From: Immersiella caudata
Lineage: Eukaryota; Ascomycota; Sordariomycetes; Sordariales; Lasiosphaeriaceae
Assembly: GCA_030512335.1 (NCBI GenBank)
Contig: JAULSU010000001.1
Location: 310,001-374,000 of the forward strand
Length of the DNA stretch: 64,000 bases
Direction: 5' to 3'
This document shows positions 42,344 through 53,505 of this stretch, in pieces. The translations under genes and the position numbers were made by a program. Within the stretch, counting starts at the first letter, position 1. Each line of letters starts with the position of its first letter. The notes under the pieces are model-generated. The model did not search any database, was not told where the DNA came from, and was given only the letters and a program-made list of their open reading frames with translations.

Positions 42344-45060
42344 ATGGATGTGGACTGGGAATTCGAGAGGCGCGGGCTGCTTCCACCGAGTGTGATCAGC
42401 GCCATATTCTCACGCAGACCGTCGTCGAACCCGGAAGGGAGGGTTATTCCATCTCCTTTCGACAAGAGGCTCAAAGATTGGTGCGCACCTGATATTTGCC
42501 TCTATGATTGGCAAATCCGCGTGCTGACACCTTTTTCACTTACAGCTGGGATGCTTTTCAGACATGCGTCGACGATCGCTGGCCTCAACCAGGGCCCCCA
42601 GCGCCGCCGGACGTGGTTGCGCAGTATAATTCTGCCGAAAGTGCCGCAACGGAAGAATATCAAAAAACACTGGGCGAGCTCGAAGCCTTTCTGACTGGGC
42701 CTGGCCCTACGTTCTCGGAGAAACAACGCTCGGAGTATGTCCAGCCCCTGTGCGACCTTTTCCAAGACTGGATTGGACCACACATCGCAAAGATCAAGGC
42801 CGAGTTAGCGCATGTATCGGCCGAGAGGAAGCTGGAGATTTATGCCGAACGCTGGACACCATACTACTCCCTTGCCAGGTGCTATAGTCAACCCCTTCCA
42901 CCATACTGGGGGCCAGGATTGTCGACCAGTTACCGTTGGGTGATACCCCTCTATCAATTCTGCATTTTTGAATGGTTTAATCATGTTGTGGCCCCAATCA
43001 GACCAGTTCTTCGGGCAGAGACGGACTCTCTCCTTGAGCGCTGTCTACAGACCGAAGGGCACGAGACAAAGCTTATTCTGGTATTTCAAGCGGTTCTCAA
43101 CTCCGACGGTACGTCTATCCACAGCTATCTTAGATCCCAGGATCTCGGGCTAATAATGGTATAGAAGCTATTGGACACGAAATCAACAGGCCTGTAAAGA
43201 TCGCCCCCAATGCACCATTCACTTCTCTCGAAGAGGTGCGTCGGCGTGTACTATCAAAAGCCCACCCATGTGTTGAAAAGGTCACCGAGAAGTTCTCAGA
43301 CGATCTCAAAAGAATCATAGATCGTTGCCATGATTTAGTCACATGCATGGAGGAAAAGCTCACCACAGCAAGCCACATCTCCACGGTCTCGGCCTAGGCG
43401 ATAACTGACATGACAACAGATTGCCCATCATGTCGAATCTAGTCGGGAGATTGCAAAGAGAATCTTCCCACGGTGGTATTTTCAAGACATAAGGACAATG
43501 AACTCGCTTACTTTTGTCAAGGCGAGCCGCTGTGAAGCGGGGCGCGGACCGTGGGGAGTTACTCAGGCCGACTTTATGGACTTTCTTGAACGGAATGACC
43601 GCAGCACACTCGCTGCGATCTACATCATTCTGCAGGAACTTGAAGCGGAAGTCGAACCCGGCCCTTTCTACGCCACTTTGGGGATGTTTTTGCATAGCCG
43701 TTGCTTGCAGATGTTGGAAGACGTGAGAAGTCGATTCTCGGCGGCATTCCACCCCAGGGTCTTTATCGCATCCGTCGCTAAGGTGATGAAACTGGGGAAT
43801 GGGCTTGTCCAAGAAGCGTTCAAGTCAGACAAGGGCTTTCAGGAAGCTATGGACAAATCCATTCTTGATGGTGTCAACAGAAACTGTTTTTGCATCTCCG
43901 ACACGGACGCGCCACGGCTTCTCTCTGAAGCAGTCGAGGTGCTATTCTCGCCGGAAATCCCCAAAACAGAGGCTGCAGCGGAGCTGGAGGACCCGGAAAG
44001 CATGGTAAGTTCATATATCCCACCAGTAGAGACCGATCTAACAAAACAAAGGCCCTTCTCTTCGCAGCCCTCAAGAACAAAGAAGCCTTCGTCACCAACT
44101 ATATCTCATCCCTCGTCCACAGCATCGTCAACAGCGAGAGCCACACCCCTAACGACAAGGTCCAAGCCTTCAACGAAGCGCTCCTCAAGAGCCCCTGCCC
44201 AGAACTCGCCCCCCTGGTAGAAATCCTCTCCAAACTCAACGAAGCCGAATCCTTCCAGCGGAAATACCTCGCACAAGTACTCAATCCACAAGCCACCTTC
44301 GCTTCATCCTTCCTCACGCTGTCCCAGTCGGTCAGCTGGTCTCTGCCTCCGACGCCACCAGCGTTTGACTTCATTCCCCCGCAAGAAGTCACGGAGGCGA
44401 ACGCAGTCTTCAAGGGGTTCTACGGGATACAGCATGAGGCGCGGAAGCTCTCGTGGGCGTGGCATGCGTGTCATGGGGAGGTGAAGATGAATTGGACTGC
44501 TTCTTCGGCGGTGTTGAGGGTGACAGCTTATCAGATGGCGGTTTTGCTGATGTTTAACCGGGGGGATACGCTGCATTTTAACAGGATTCAGGAGGGTACG
44601 GGTCTGCCTCGACGGATGTTGATGGTTCTGTTGCTCGGATTCGTCGATGCGGGAATTTTGCGCGGAAAGGGAGAGAAGTTCTCGGTCAACGAGGTGTTTA
44701 AGGGGGAGGGGGTAATCGATCTGCGGGAATCACTGGACTGGAAGCGCTATGAGGATCCCGTGAAAATGGCGAGGAAGATAAAGGAGAGTCAGGCTTTGGC
44801 GCTTCAGGCAAGTATCTCCTTCAGACGTAATGCATGATATCATTGATGGGGTCAAGGCTAACGTCAAGCAGGCGGCCATGGTCCGAGTCATGAAATCTCT
44901 GCGAAAGGCAACGATATGGGAGTTCAGCGGCCATGTCGCTGAGCAGATGGGGATGTATTTTCCTCCAGACCCTGAGCTCATCACTCACTGTGTGGAACTA
45001 TTGGTCAAGCGAGACTATCTGGAGTGGACGAAAGACGCATGTATTTTGTATGTGCCTTGA
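42344..45060 (+). CDS. Divergent cullin-family protein
   Basis: Proposed exons 42344-42480, 42546-43108, 43165-43385, 43420-44004, 44052-44807 and 44872-45060 give 816 residues, cullin length. The third intron would be only 34 nt; a donor at 43338 instead gives an 82-nt intron and a slightly shorter protein. The C-terminal half is clearly cullin: FYGIQHEARKLSWAWHACHGEVKMNW, VTAYQMAVLLMFN, TGLPRRMLMVLLLGFV, KFSVNEVF. The winged-helix B ending is AAMVRVMKSLRKATIWEFSGHVAEQM, then ITHCVELLVKRDYLE, with the expected neddylation Lys (about 762). Cullins scaffold RING ubiquitin ligases, with adaptors at the N-terminus and Rbx1 at the C-terminus. The N-terminal half is very diverged from the CulA/CulC/CulD types. 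The last intron (44808-44871) needs a GC donor, GCAAGT. The N-terminus is uncertain. Confidence 0.8.
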
Positions 45061-46420
45061 GGGGGTCTTGCGGCCTCGAGGCAATGTAGATAGTCTGACT
45101 CAAGAGGGCGGGATCCCCTGAGTTCTCCGGGCGGTGCTATCTGCCAGAAGACCAAGAAACACCTTCATCTCCAGAGCCCTCACTTTCTCTAGTTGGACTT
45201 CCAGAAACAACAAGGCCCTGCGATGAACCAGCTCTCCGCCCAAGAAACAACCGTTACCGCCGACCGCAGTCATCGTCAAAACGAAGAGGCATCACATTCG
45301 CATGATGAAGCGCACCGGCGAAGCGCATCCACTGATGCTGCAGATGGGTCAGCTCTTGCATTCCAAACAAACGCTTGGGGGGTCAAACTCACTACCCAAA
45401 CACTCTGGTACTGGCAACGGGCTAGTCCCGAGGCACCACGTCGTCTGCTCGAGGGATTCGGATAGGAATGTCTTCTTGACGAGGAAGAACCCTTGCGCCC
45501 GAGTGAACTCATCCCAGAGATAGGAAACAAAGAACAAAAACATCAAAAATCTGTAGTACTCGTATAATTTGCGTATGATCCACTCCTCAAGGTCGAACTG
45601 GGGGTGAGGTTTACTCGTTTCCTGGCGTTTTTGGTTGGGTGGTCATTTTGGATGCTGGTTGTCTTTTGTGAACGTGGTTTCGAAGGCAGAGATCCGAAAG
45701 AATTTGCAAAGGAAAATGCATTCGGAATATATTTGGTCTCAAGGTTTGGTCTCCGGCGATTGCCATGTTCTGCCGAGATTGGCGCTTCAACCCCAGTTCT
45801 AGAAAAGCCATCCACGGTGCGTGAGCCGACCAGATATTCCGGGCAGTGAAGGTCACGTCGAGATATACAGTGACCAAAAGTCTTTGGAGCTTCTGCGAAC
45901 CTGCCAGATTGGTGGGCGACCTGCCCAAGCTGCACTGCGCCTCGGGTTAGGCGAGCCGTCATAGCCGGGTAAAAGCGGGGCCGAGTTGGGGATTGGAACC
46001 GAGGTGGCGAGGGCGCCGTTGCAAGGCCTTAATATTTGGGGATCAACATCAAAGACATGGAAGAATACGTCCCTCTCTCATGCTCACCTATCCAGGTGGT
46101 CCAATTCATTTCTACCACCGCGTACCTGGAAGGAGTGGACGTCCGGTACGGCCGAGGAACCTGCCATCGTGCTTCATTGGCGGTGGGGCTGCTCGTTTGT
46201 TGGAAGGCGCGGGGTATCACCTGCGTGACGGAGGGGGGCAATACGATTGGCTCGTGTTGTTTGCTGCCCAGAAGCATCTCCGACCTTGGATCGTGTCGTC
46301 AAACGTCTTCCGTACGCTATGTTTGCATCCACCAGCACGCTTATAAAGGTTTGATCAAGCCCTCGTCTGGATTGTTTGGACCTCGAGAGCAAAACAACCC
46401 AAGCCCCTCCAACCATCAAG
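45061..46420. other. Intergenic, no supported gene
   Basis: Short frames (45193-45465 and 45604-45849, plus) show no recognisable domain. The right end is the promoter of the GH31 gene. Confidence 0.45.
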
Positions 46421-49400
46421 ATGTCGATCGTCGAAAACGACCTGACGTACCTCGTCCCCAAGGACAAGCACCCGAGCATCGCCACCAAGGATCCCGAAAA
46501 CCATCAAATATGCTCCTTCACTCTTGTATCCGGCCCCAAGACCCACTTCAAGGGCTTTGAGTGGACACTCGAGTTTCCATTTCCCCAAGCCTACCGAGTC
46601 CTACTCACTGGCCCTGACCGACCCCGCCCCCCGCACGACAACGTCAACGCCCCTGCCGAACTCTGTCCGTTCACAATCCTCTCTTTCGACGAGCAGAGAT
46701 GCCACGCAGTTTTTGGCTTCCCGTCACCAGCCCAAGAGTTAGTCTCCCTCTGCCCCCATTCATCTCCTACTGTGGTTATGCATGGTATGTCTTGGGCGTG
46801 ACTTGAGAGCGCCTGGGGCGGTACGCTGCCTAAAAACACACCTTGAAGAGAAATCACTGACGGCTGCCACAGGGGACCAGGCTCCGTTGCCGGCCTCACC
46901 AACGAAAAGCTGGAGCTCCGCGTCTGGTGGGCCTACCAACTCTTCACCGAGGTGTGGCAAACGAGCCCAGATGGCGCCAAACTCGTCGTCCGTGATCTGC
47001 AGGCTAGATCTTACGCACTGACCGAGCACGGCATCATTCGACACTGGTCGTTGAACAAGCATCGTCTCCATTTGGGGCTCGGAGAAAAGGCAGCACCGAT
47101 TGATCTGACGGGGCGCAGCTTCACCATGCATGCCACCGATGCGGCGTTATACGATGGGTATCAAACCGATCCACTCTACAAGCACACCCCGTTTTTGATC
47201 TCGACCCCGATACCTGCCGATGGGAAGCAGGAGTTGACGTACGCCATCTTCCATGCGACGAACAGTGTTGCGACTTGGGATGTTGGCCGCGAGATTGACT
47301 ATCCCAGCGGGGGTTGGAGCAAGCGGTTCGTTCAGTCCTGGGGAGGTTTGGAGGAGTGGGTGATGGTGGGCAGAGGAGTTGAAGGAGTGGTGAAGACGTT
47401 CGCAGAGATGGCTGGCAAACCAAGGCTGGTGGGGAGGGATTGGCTTGGGTATCTGGGTGAGCCGACCCTGATTCCAGGACTAAGCGGTACTGTGGACGTT
47501 GCTAACTTCCATCGACAGCATCCACCATGCGGCTAGCCGACGATGAAGACGCCCAAACGCTTTTGGAGGGATTCCCCGAGCTGTGCGCCAAACACAAGGT
47601 GCCATGCTCAGCCATGCATGTAAGCTTCCCTCTGGATGCCCTCTAGCTGTGTAAAGAGACACCTCCGCGGTGGGAGAAACGAGTTCCGCATCCGTCCAAC
47701 GGACTCCAGCCCGCTCGATCAAAAGTGGCCTATGGCTCCCTAAATTCTCAACAGGCCTTGCCTTTGGAACAGAGGGCGTCAAAGATCCACCTCCTTGCAC
47801 TTCAACAACGCCTTGGCCACCTGCCAGGGCTGCTGGCGATCGAACTCATTTCCCCCACCGGGTGATATCTCATCAGCCAGGCTAACATGCGCTCGCAGCT
47901 CTCTTCCGGTTTCACTGCGGACGAAAAGACCGGAAGTCGATGGGTTTTCTACATGAACAAGAAACGATATCCCGATTTCAAGAGAATGGTCAAGGTATTT
48001 CATCGAGCAGGGATGAAAATTGTTCCCAACGTCAAACCTTGTACGACACACACACGCAGTTGCCGTTCTTCGGGCAGCCTACTAACATGGTAACAGACAT
48101 GCTCCAGACGCATCCATCGTATAACCTTGTCAAGGATGGATATGGCCTTTTCTACGACACACTAACCAAAGGCCCATCCAAGCAAAATTTATGGTCGACC
48201 GGCATGGCTGAGAGTGGAGACGGCAGTTGGGCTGACTTCAGTGCCCCCACGACAAGGAAGTGGTGGGCGGAAGGCGTCCAAGGATTGATCGACCTTGGGG
48301 TTGATGGCATGTGGGAGTAAGTCACAGGTGTGCAATGCATGGTCCAACCCCCTCTGACATCTGTTACAGTGACAACAACGAGTTCTTCACCCGGAATGAT
48401 CAGCTACTGTGCAAAAACGAGTTCGATTTTGAGCGGGAGGTGAGTTGGCGGGACCCGAATCTGCTAAACGGGGAAATACGGGCAGGAGTGATGGGCAGAA
48501 TAACGGGGACCGAGATCATGAATAAAGTTAGGCAAGTTTTGTCATCCCATCGTCTCATCGTCTCGGCATCCGGCCATCAAGGTGCTGACTGCTTTTTCAG
48601 CCATGACGTACTTCAGGCTGCTGCACCCGAGCGAAGAACATACGTTTTAACCCGGTCCGGCAACCCAGCCACGTTCAAATATGCCTGCTCGACCTGGTCA
48701 GGCGATAACCTCACAAGCTGGCACAACATGCGAGCCTCGCAACACATCCAGCTCAGCTCGGCGGTGTCGTTGATGCAGAGTACGGGTGCAGACGTTGGCG
48801 GTTTTGGGGGTGACGTCCCTACCCCTGAGCTGTTCATCCGCTGGGTGCAGTTGGGCGTGACACATTCCAGGTTTTGCATCCATTCAGCACCATCGGATAC
48901 CCACGGCAGACCGAAGCTCAACGTGCCCTGGATGTATCCTGAAGCATTGCCAGTTGTGAGGCAGCACATCGAGTGGAGATATAAGGTTCTCCCGTTCTTG
49001 TAGGTCTTTTATGTCAAGGTGCTGCTAGGCAAGTTTTGACAATAGCCAGGAACAACCTCATGTGGCGCTCTCACCTGCATGCCGAGCCACCGAACGCGCC
49101 TCTTTTCTATGGCCCCTTCGCCACCGATCCCACGCTGTACTCCAAGCGTGTACTGAATGGATTTGACGCTTGGCTCGGCGTTGGCCAACTCCTCACAGCC
49201 CCTCAAGTATTCGAGGAGACGTGGTCAAAAGATGTGTACTTTCCCAAGTCTTCACCTGAGGACATCAGCTTGTACTTCGATCTCAACCCACCATTCAATA
49301 CCCACAAGGCCGGCACCTGGGCTAATATTGCTACACCGATCAACCACGGTGGTTTATTTGCCAGGCAGGGAACCGCAATACCCCTTGGGAGAAGCGGGGC

Positions 49401-49881
49401 CACCGTGACGGCCCTGTCCGGCCCGGCAAGGACTTATCCGGACGGCGTCGACGTTCTCTTGGAAAGCGATGGTGGCCAAGTTGGTGTTGACGACTGGAGA
49501 GGGGTCATGGTTTTCCCCGGCAATGCTGAGTCGGCCGCCCACGAATACCGAGGCGAGTGGATCGAAGACGACGGAATCTCCGCAGATCCTGGAACTTGCG
49601 TGGTGAAGTGGTTCTACAGAACCACGCATTCCGCAACCGCGCAATCCGATTCCACAGATTCTGGTTCCTCAGATTCGGATTTCACGGACTCTGATTCTAC
49701 GGATTCCGATTTCACGCATCCCGAGGTTGTGAAATTTGGGGTCCGGCTGGAGTATAATGGGTTTGTGCCTCTTTGGAAAGACAAGCTCACGGTCTTTCTA
49801 CCGTGTGGAGACGAAAGGACGGTTCTGGGGGCAACGAAGATGTTGATTGAAGACAAGGAGGGCTGGGTGTTGAAGTTGTAG
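46421..49881 (+). CDS. Glycoside hydrolase family 31 (alpha-glucosidase/alpha-xylosidase type)
   Basis: Exons 46421-46737, 46873-47456, 47519-47619, 47899-48040, 48097-48316, 48370-48531, 48601-48999 and 49050-49881 give 918 residues. There is no signal peptide, so it is probably intracellular. The N-terminal beta-sandwich (DGYQTDPLYKHTPFLIS, the usual Y-x-x-D-P-L-Y-K-x-x-P-F) precedes the (beta/alpha)8 barrel. The nucleophile region is DGMWDDNNEF (Asp456 inferred, W-x-D-x-N-E), split by intron 5. The acid/base region is CSTWSGDNLTSW. ADVGGFGGDVPTPELFIRWVQLG is the GH31 substrate-site block. It would release alpha-linked glucose or xylose from oligosaccharides. Intron 6 (48532-48600) requires a GC donor, GCAAGT; GT alternatives hit a stop. 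A Ser/Asp/Thr repeat interrupts the C-terminal beta domain. Confidence 0.92.
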
Positions 49882-49958
49882 TTAGCGTTCGTAATACAAC
49901 CAGTGTGCCTGTTGCATTGTTATTAAGACCTTCCTGGATGGAGTCGAGGCGTCTGGGA

Positions 49959-50014
49959 TAGTACGACACGATGCAGTGGACAAAGGACGCGCCGAATGCC
50001 CAAATGATGCAGTT
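49959..50014 (-). pseudogene. Relic fragment of an OPT transporter
   Basis: Over 56 bp, 48 positions match the OPT gene at 3963-4018. The minus-strand translation NCIIWAFGASFVHCIVSYY parallels KCIMYSFGAAFVHRIVSYY of that gene. On both sides the match stops, and no other OPT exon is recognisable. It is a decayed remnant of a related transporter in the gap between two genes. Confidence 0.7.
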
Positions 50015-50179
50015 ACACTTTAGGGTGGAGCAATCCGAAGGAACGGTTCGAATACCCCGCAAGATGACGCACTCTAGAACCCGCAGCCATCCGTAGCTGC
50101 CGCTCAGCCATGCCCTTGCAACACTCAAGCCCAACCTCGCTTCATGCCCCCATCTCCAACGCCGCGAATCCAGACCAAC

Positions 50180-51013
50180 ATGACGTCTGCACCAACTAAC
50201 TACACTCAAGGCTACTCCAAAGCAACCACATCCTCCCACGCCTCTCGAACCGCCCAATCCGACGCCGTCTTCCTCCTCCCGCATCTCCGACCGACCTCAA
50301 GTATCCTCGACATCGGCTGCGGCCCCGCCACAATAACCATTGGCCTCGCCGCCACCGTCCCCAACGGCTCCGTCACCGCCGTCGAACTCACCGATGAAAT
50401 TCTCGCCCAGGCGCGCGAAAACATCTCCTCCGTCAAACCAACCCCGCCAACGAACATCACCCTGGTCAAGGCAGATCTGCTAGCTGGTCTCCCCTTCAAA
50501 GACGGGATGTTCGACGTGGTGTTCGCGTCGCAGTTATTCCCACACTTGCGCGCAGAAGAGGTGGGGGTTCAGGCGCTGAGAGAGATGAGGAGGGTGGTGA
50601 AAGAGGGTGGGATCGTTGTGACGCGGGATGCAGCGGAGTTGCATTTCTATCCGAGGAGCTATGAACTCGATAGGCTTTGGGCGGGGAGTATGGCGCGTGT
50701 GTTGGGCGGCAGCGAGGGAGGAAGGTTCCCGGGGGGTGAGATGCCTGGTTTGTATCGAAGGGCTGGGTTTGACAGGGAGAAGATGGTGGTGGGAGCGGGG
50801 ACGACGGTTTATTCTGGGGAGAGGGAGAGGAGATGGTTTGCAGAAGGGTGCCTTGGGAGGTTGACGGAGGGGGATGAGTTTAGGGGGAGCTGGGTTAGGG
50901 CGAGGATCACGGAGGAGGAGATTGAGGAGACGAAGGAGGCGTTGAGGGCTTGGATGGAGGATCAGGATGCGTGGTATGTGGCGGTTCAGACAGAGATTTT
51001 GGCGTGGAAGTGA
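50180..51013 (+). CDS. Class I SAM-dependent methyltransferase (UbiE/COQ5-like)
   Basis: Intronless, 277 residues. Motif I is ILDIGCGPATITIGLA (SAM-binding glycine loop), followed by VTAVELTDEILAQARE (acidic residue at the end of beta-2), LVKADLLAGLPFKDGMFDVVFASQLFPHL (motifs post-I and II), then MRRVVKEGGIVVTRDAAELHFYP. The C-terminal third is variable and charged. The order is that of UbiE/COQ5-type small-molecule methyltransferases (Methyltransf_11/25). The methyl acceptor cannot be told. The start at 50180 (MTSAPTNYTQGYS) is typical of this fungal subgroup; an in-frame ATG exists 12 codons upstream. GC content rises and codon use becomes G-rich in the second half, with no sign of a break. 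Confidence 0.92.
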   Translation: MTSAPTNYTQGYSKATTSSHASRTAQSDAVFLLPHLRPTSSILDIGCGPATITIGLAATVPNGSVTAVELTDEILAQARENISSVKPTPPTNITLVKADLLAGLPFKDGMFDVVFASQLFPHLRAEEVGVQALREMRRVVKEGGIVVTRDAAELHFYPRSYELDRLWAGSMARVLGGSEGGRFPGGEMPGLYRRAGFDREKMVVGAGTTVYSGERERRWFAEGCLGRLTEGDEFRGSWVRARITEEEIEETKEALRAWMEDQDAWYVAVQTEILAWK

Positions 51014-51505
51014 TCTCGCAAGGCCGGCCTATACCATCTGACTTCCATAGCGTGCCGGGGGCAACCGAGAGTCTTTAAGCGGACCGGCCAAGTATTTGAA
51101 CATTGCTGTAGCATGTTTGATGTTCAAAAGTCGGAGAAAGAAAATTGCATACTTGAAGGTTCATGGGAACCCTCCCCATGGAATCAATGGCAGGCGAAAC
51201 TACAGCGTGCTGGTCCTGCCCCGGAAGTGGCCAAGGAGACAAAACGGCAGGTCTCTCCGGAGCTGGACTTTGGTTGAACGAGTCCCTCGATGAGTGCCAA
51301 GCAAACCCGCATCTCAAACCTGAGCAAGCCCAGGGGTTGCTGGTCAAGGTAGTCAACCTTGACAAGAGGACATAAGGTTTCGAGCATGGGCACTATCAAA
51401 CTCGTGCCGGCTACCTAGCAAAATATCTTCACGCCCACCAACGAAAAAACCATAATTGGCAAACTGAGTATTTCCACGCGCCCTGCGTTGACAACAAGCC
51501 CACCA
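51014..51505. other. Intergenic, no supported gene
   Basis: Convergent 3' regions of the methyltransferase and the BTB gene. Confidence 0.45.
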
Positions 51506-52429
51506 TCATAACTGGCTCGCTGCTCCGGTACCGCACCTCGAGCACTCCAGATCTAAAGGCGCGACAGGACGTGGTTTTGCACCACCACAGCTTAATTGTG
51601 AGCAGTACCCGAGCACGGGAAAGTGGATATAATAGCTGAACATATCCTTCATGAACTCGGGTGTTTCGGAAATGATGGTGTCGTAATTTTTAGGGAAACC
51701 CGACCTTTCATCCCCATAGGGTGCTCCTCGTGCCGGCTATGCTATGGCGGTGTGCACGGCTATGATAGCCTTGTCGCGGAGAGCGCGGACGGAACTGGGC
51801 GTTAGGTCGTAAGCATCTGGGATCGAATCGAGGAGACCTGGCATGGCGGTTCCCACTACCTCGTCGTCGTATTTGGCGGCAGCCAAGCCATGCAGTGAGT
51901 CTACTTGGTACATTTCGGCCAGGGCGAAAATTTGCGCATGCAGATGCAGCGACGTGAGGCCATCGGCATCCTCGACAGCATCGTCGTCCACCGGTTTCTC
52001 CGCTGTGCCGGGGATCTGGCTGGAACGATTGGGCCAGTCTTTGTAGTCGCCAGTGTAGAAATATTCTGCCAATCGTCGCACCAGTATTGGTGACTGATCC
52101 ACGAACCCATACTCGCCAATCGCAGCCTCCTACAGGTAAACGCTGTTAGAATCCGTGTCCGGCTTGATGGGACTCTCGCCGCAAACGAAGGCGCCCACGG
52201 GGAGGAAAGCCACGCTGAGAGAAATTGCTCACCCGAAATGGCTTGCTGCAGGCGGCGCGCAGCACTTTTGACTGGCTGTAGATAATGATTTTGTGGACGG
52301 GAAACCTTTTGGTGCCGCAGACAAGAACAAAGTTGGTGAACTCGTCTCTCTCGCGGGGACCTGCAGCGCTGGTTGTGAGTGCGGCCTGGAAAAGGAAGAT
52401 GGTATTGCTTACTTTGATATCTCGCTCAT
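51506..52429 (-). pseudogene. BTB/POZ-domain gene interrupted by an in-frame TAG
   Basis: Exons, complement of 52413-52429 (MSEIS plus 2 nt), 52233-52368 and 51506-52129, read a fungal BTB protein: DEFTNFVLVCGTKRFPVHKIIIYSQSKVLRAACSKPFR, then EAAIGEYGF...ILVRRLAEYFYTGDY. TSLHLHAQIFALAEMYQVDSLHGLAAAKYD and DLTPSSVRALRDKAIIAVHTAIA follow. At 51737-51739 the frame meets TAG. The same frame then continues the family's C-terminal part (YDTIISETPEFMKDMFSYYIHF) and ends at TGA 51506-51508. No adequate intron removes the TAG. As it stands it encodes 181 residues containing the whole BTB fold but not the tail. BTB proteins are often Cul3 adaptors. It may be a recent nonsense allele, a sequencing error or stop read-through. 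Confidence 0.8.
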
Positions 52430-53505
52430 CACTCGTTTCAAGTGTTTAGAGTACATTTTATGGGAAATCCGACCGTCCACGCAGATACTTTGTTTCCGGA
52501 ATGCTCGTTGGCTTCCAATGGATGAAGCGAGGCAGACGCACCAACCACCCTTGAGCCACCCTATCACCACGTGATTCTCAACGATTGGTTTCTGTGGGCT
52601 CCAATCAACTAAGTTGTTAGTGTCAAGCGCCCATCTCGACCAAAATGCGCTGTCGATCTCAGAAATGCGCATAACTCGCGCGGCTCTACCCGGACAACAT
52701 CGTTAAATTCACTTTCTACAAACCTCAAAGGTACACTTGGTCGCCAGTATAGTCTGCTCGCTTGGCTTGCGGATCGAAGATCTATCTAGCCTAAGGCGCT
52801 ACAGCCACGATAGTCTCAATGCCCAGTCACACGGCGGTCGCGCACTGCCCCGCGCCCTCGTGACGGCGGAGACAGCCGTCGACCCCTCATCGCTAACTGC
52901 ACACAGGGAGAGCAAGCATTGACGCTGCCGCCCTATCCTAGTGGCTGGAATTCGCGCCTCTTCAGAGGATATTCCTACCATTCGCCTTCTCATCGGGCAG
53001 GCATCAGATTTAGACAGCAGCATCGTTTGCATAGCAGCATCTTCGACCTTGTCATTGTCTAGCGAAAGAGAATTCCCCGCATCTCAACACCTTTCAGTTG
53101 CAGCTTCCAGGCGATGCACGGGATATCACTCTGTCGGAAGCAGTTCCGGTGGTAGCTTCGGATTTTGGATTTATGGCTGCAAGCCATAAATAATCGCAAC
53201 ATATCAAAAACGCAAACATATCAAAAACGCAAACATATCAAAAACGCAAACACCAAGGCCCCGTGTTCGAACGCCGTGGGTGGTGGCAGTGGTGGCGGTG
53301 CAGGTGAGGTGATTGGGGGCCTTGATACAGGGAGCTGAGAGTACGTTCTCCACACCGCTGTTCCATGCCCTTCAAACCCAGATGTCTGACAGTCCAACCC
53401 ACAGGACAGTCAACCCCCGAATTCGATCGTTTTCATCGACTCGCAAGGTCACATTTCCTCGTATGCCGCCCCCAAGCTCCCCAACACCCCTGTCCAAACT
53501 TCATT
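52430..53505. other. Intergenic with a short tandem repeat
   Basis: No supported gene. It contains the 17-bp tandem repeat described separately and the promoter of the HET gene. Confidence 0.45.
53199..53249. repeat. 17-bp tandem repeat, three perfect copies
   Basis: The unit ACATATCAAAAACGCAA occurs three times head to tail, with partial similarity at the left edge, about 260 bp upstream of the HET-domain gene. Confidence 0.95.

Noticed and set aside
53255..53290. GTGTTCGAACGCC T-loop-like sequence
   Set aside because: The T stem is imperfect and no upstream tRNA arms are found.
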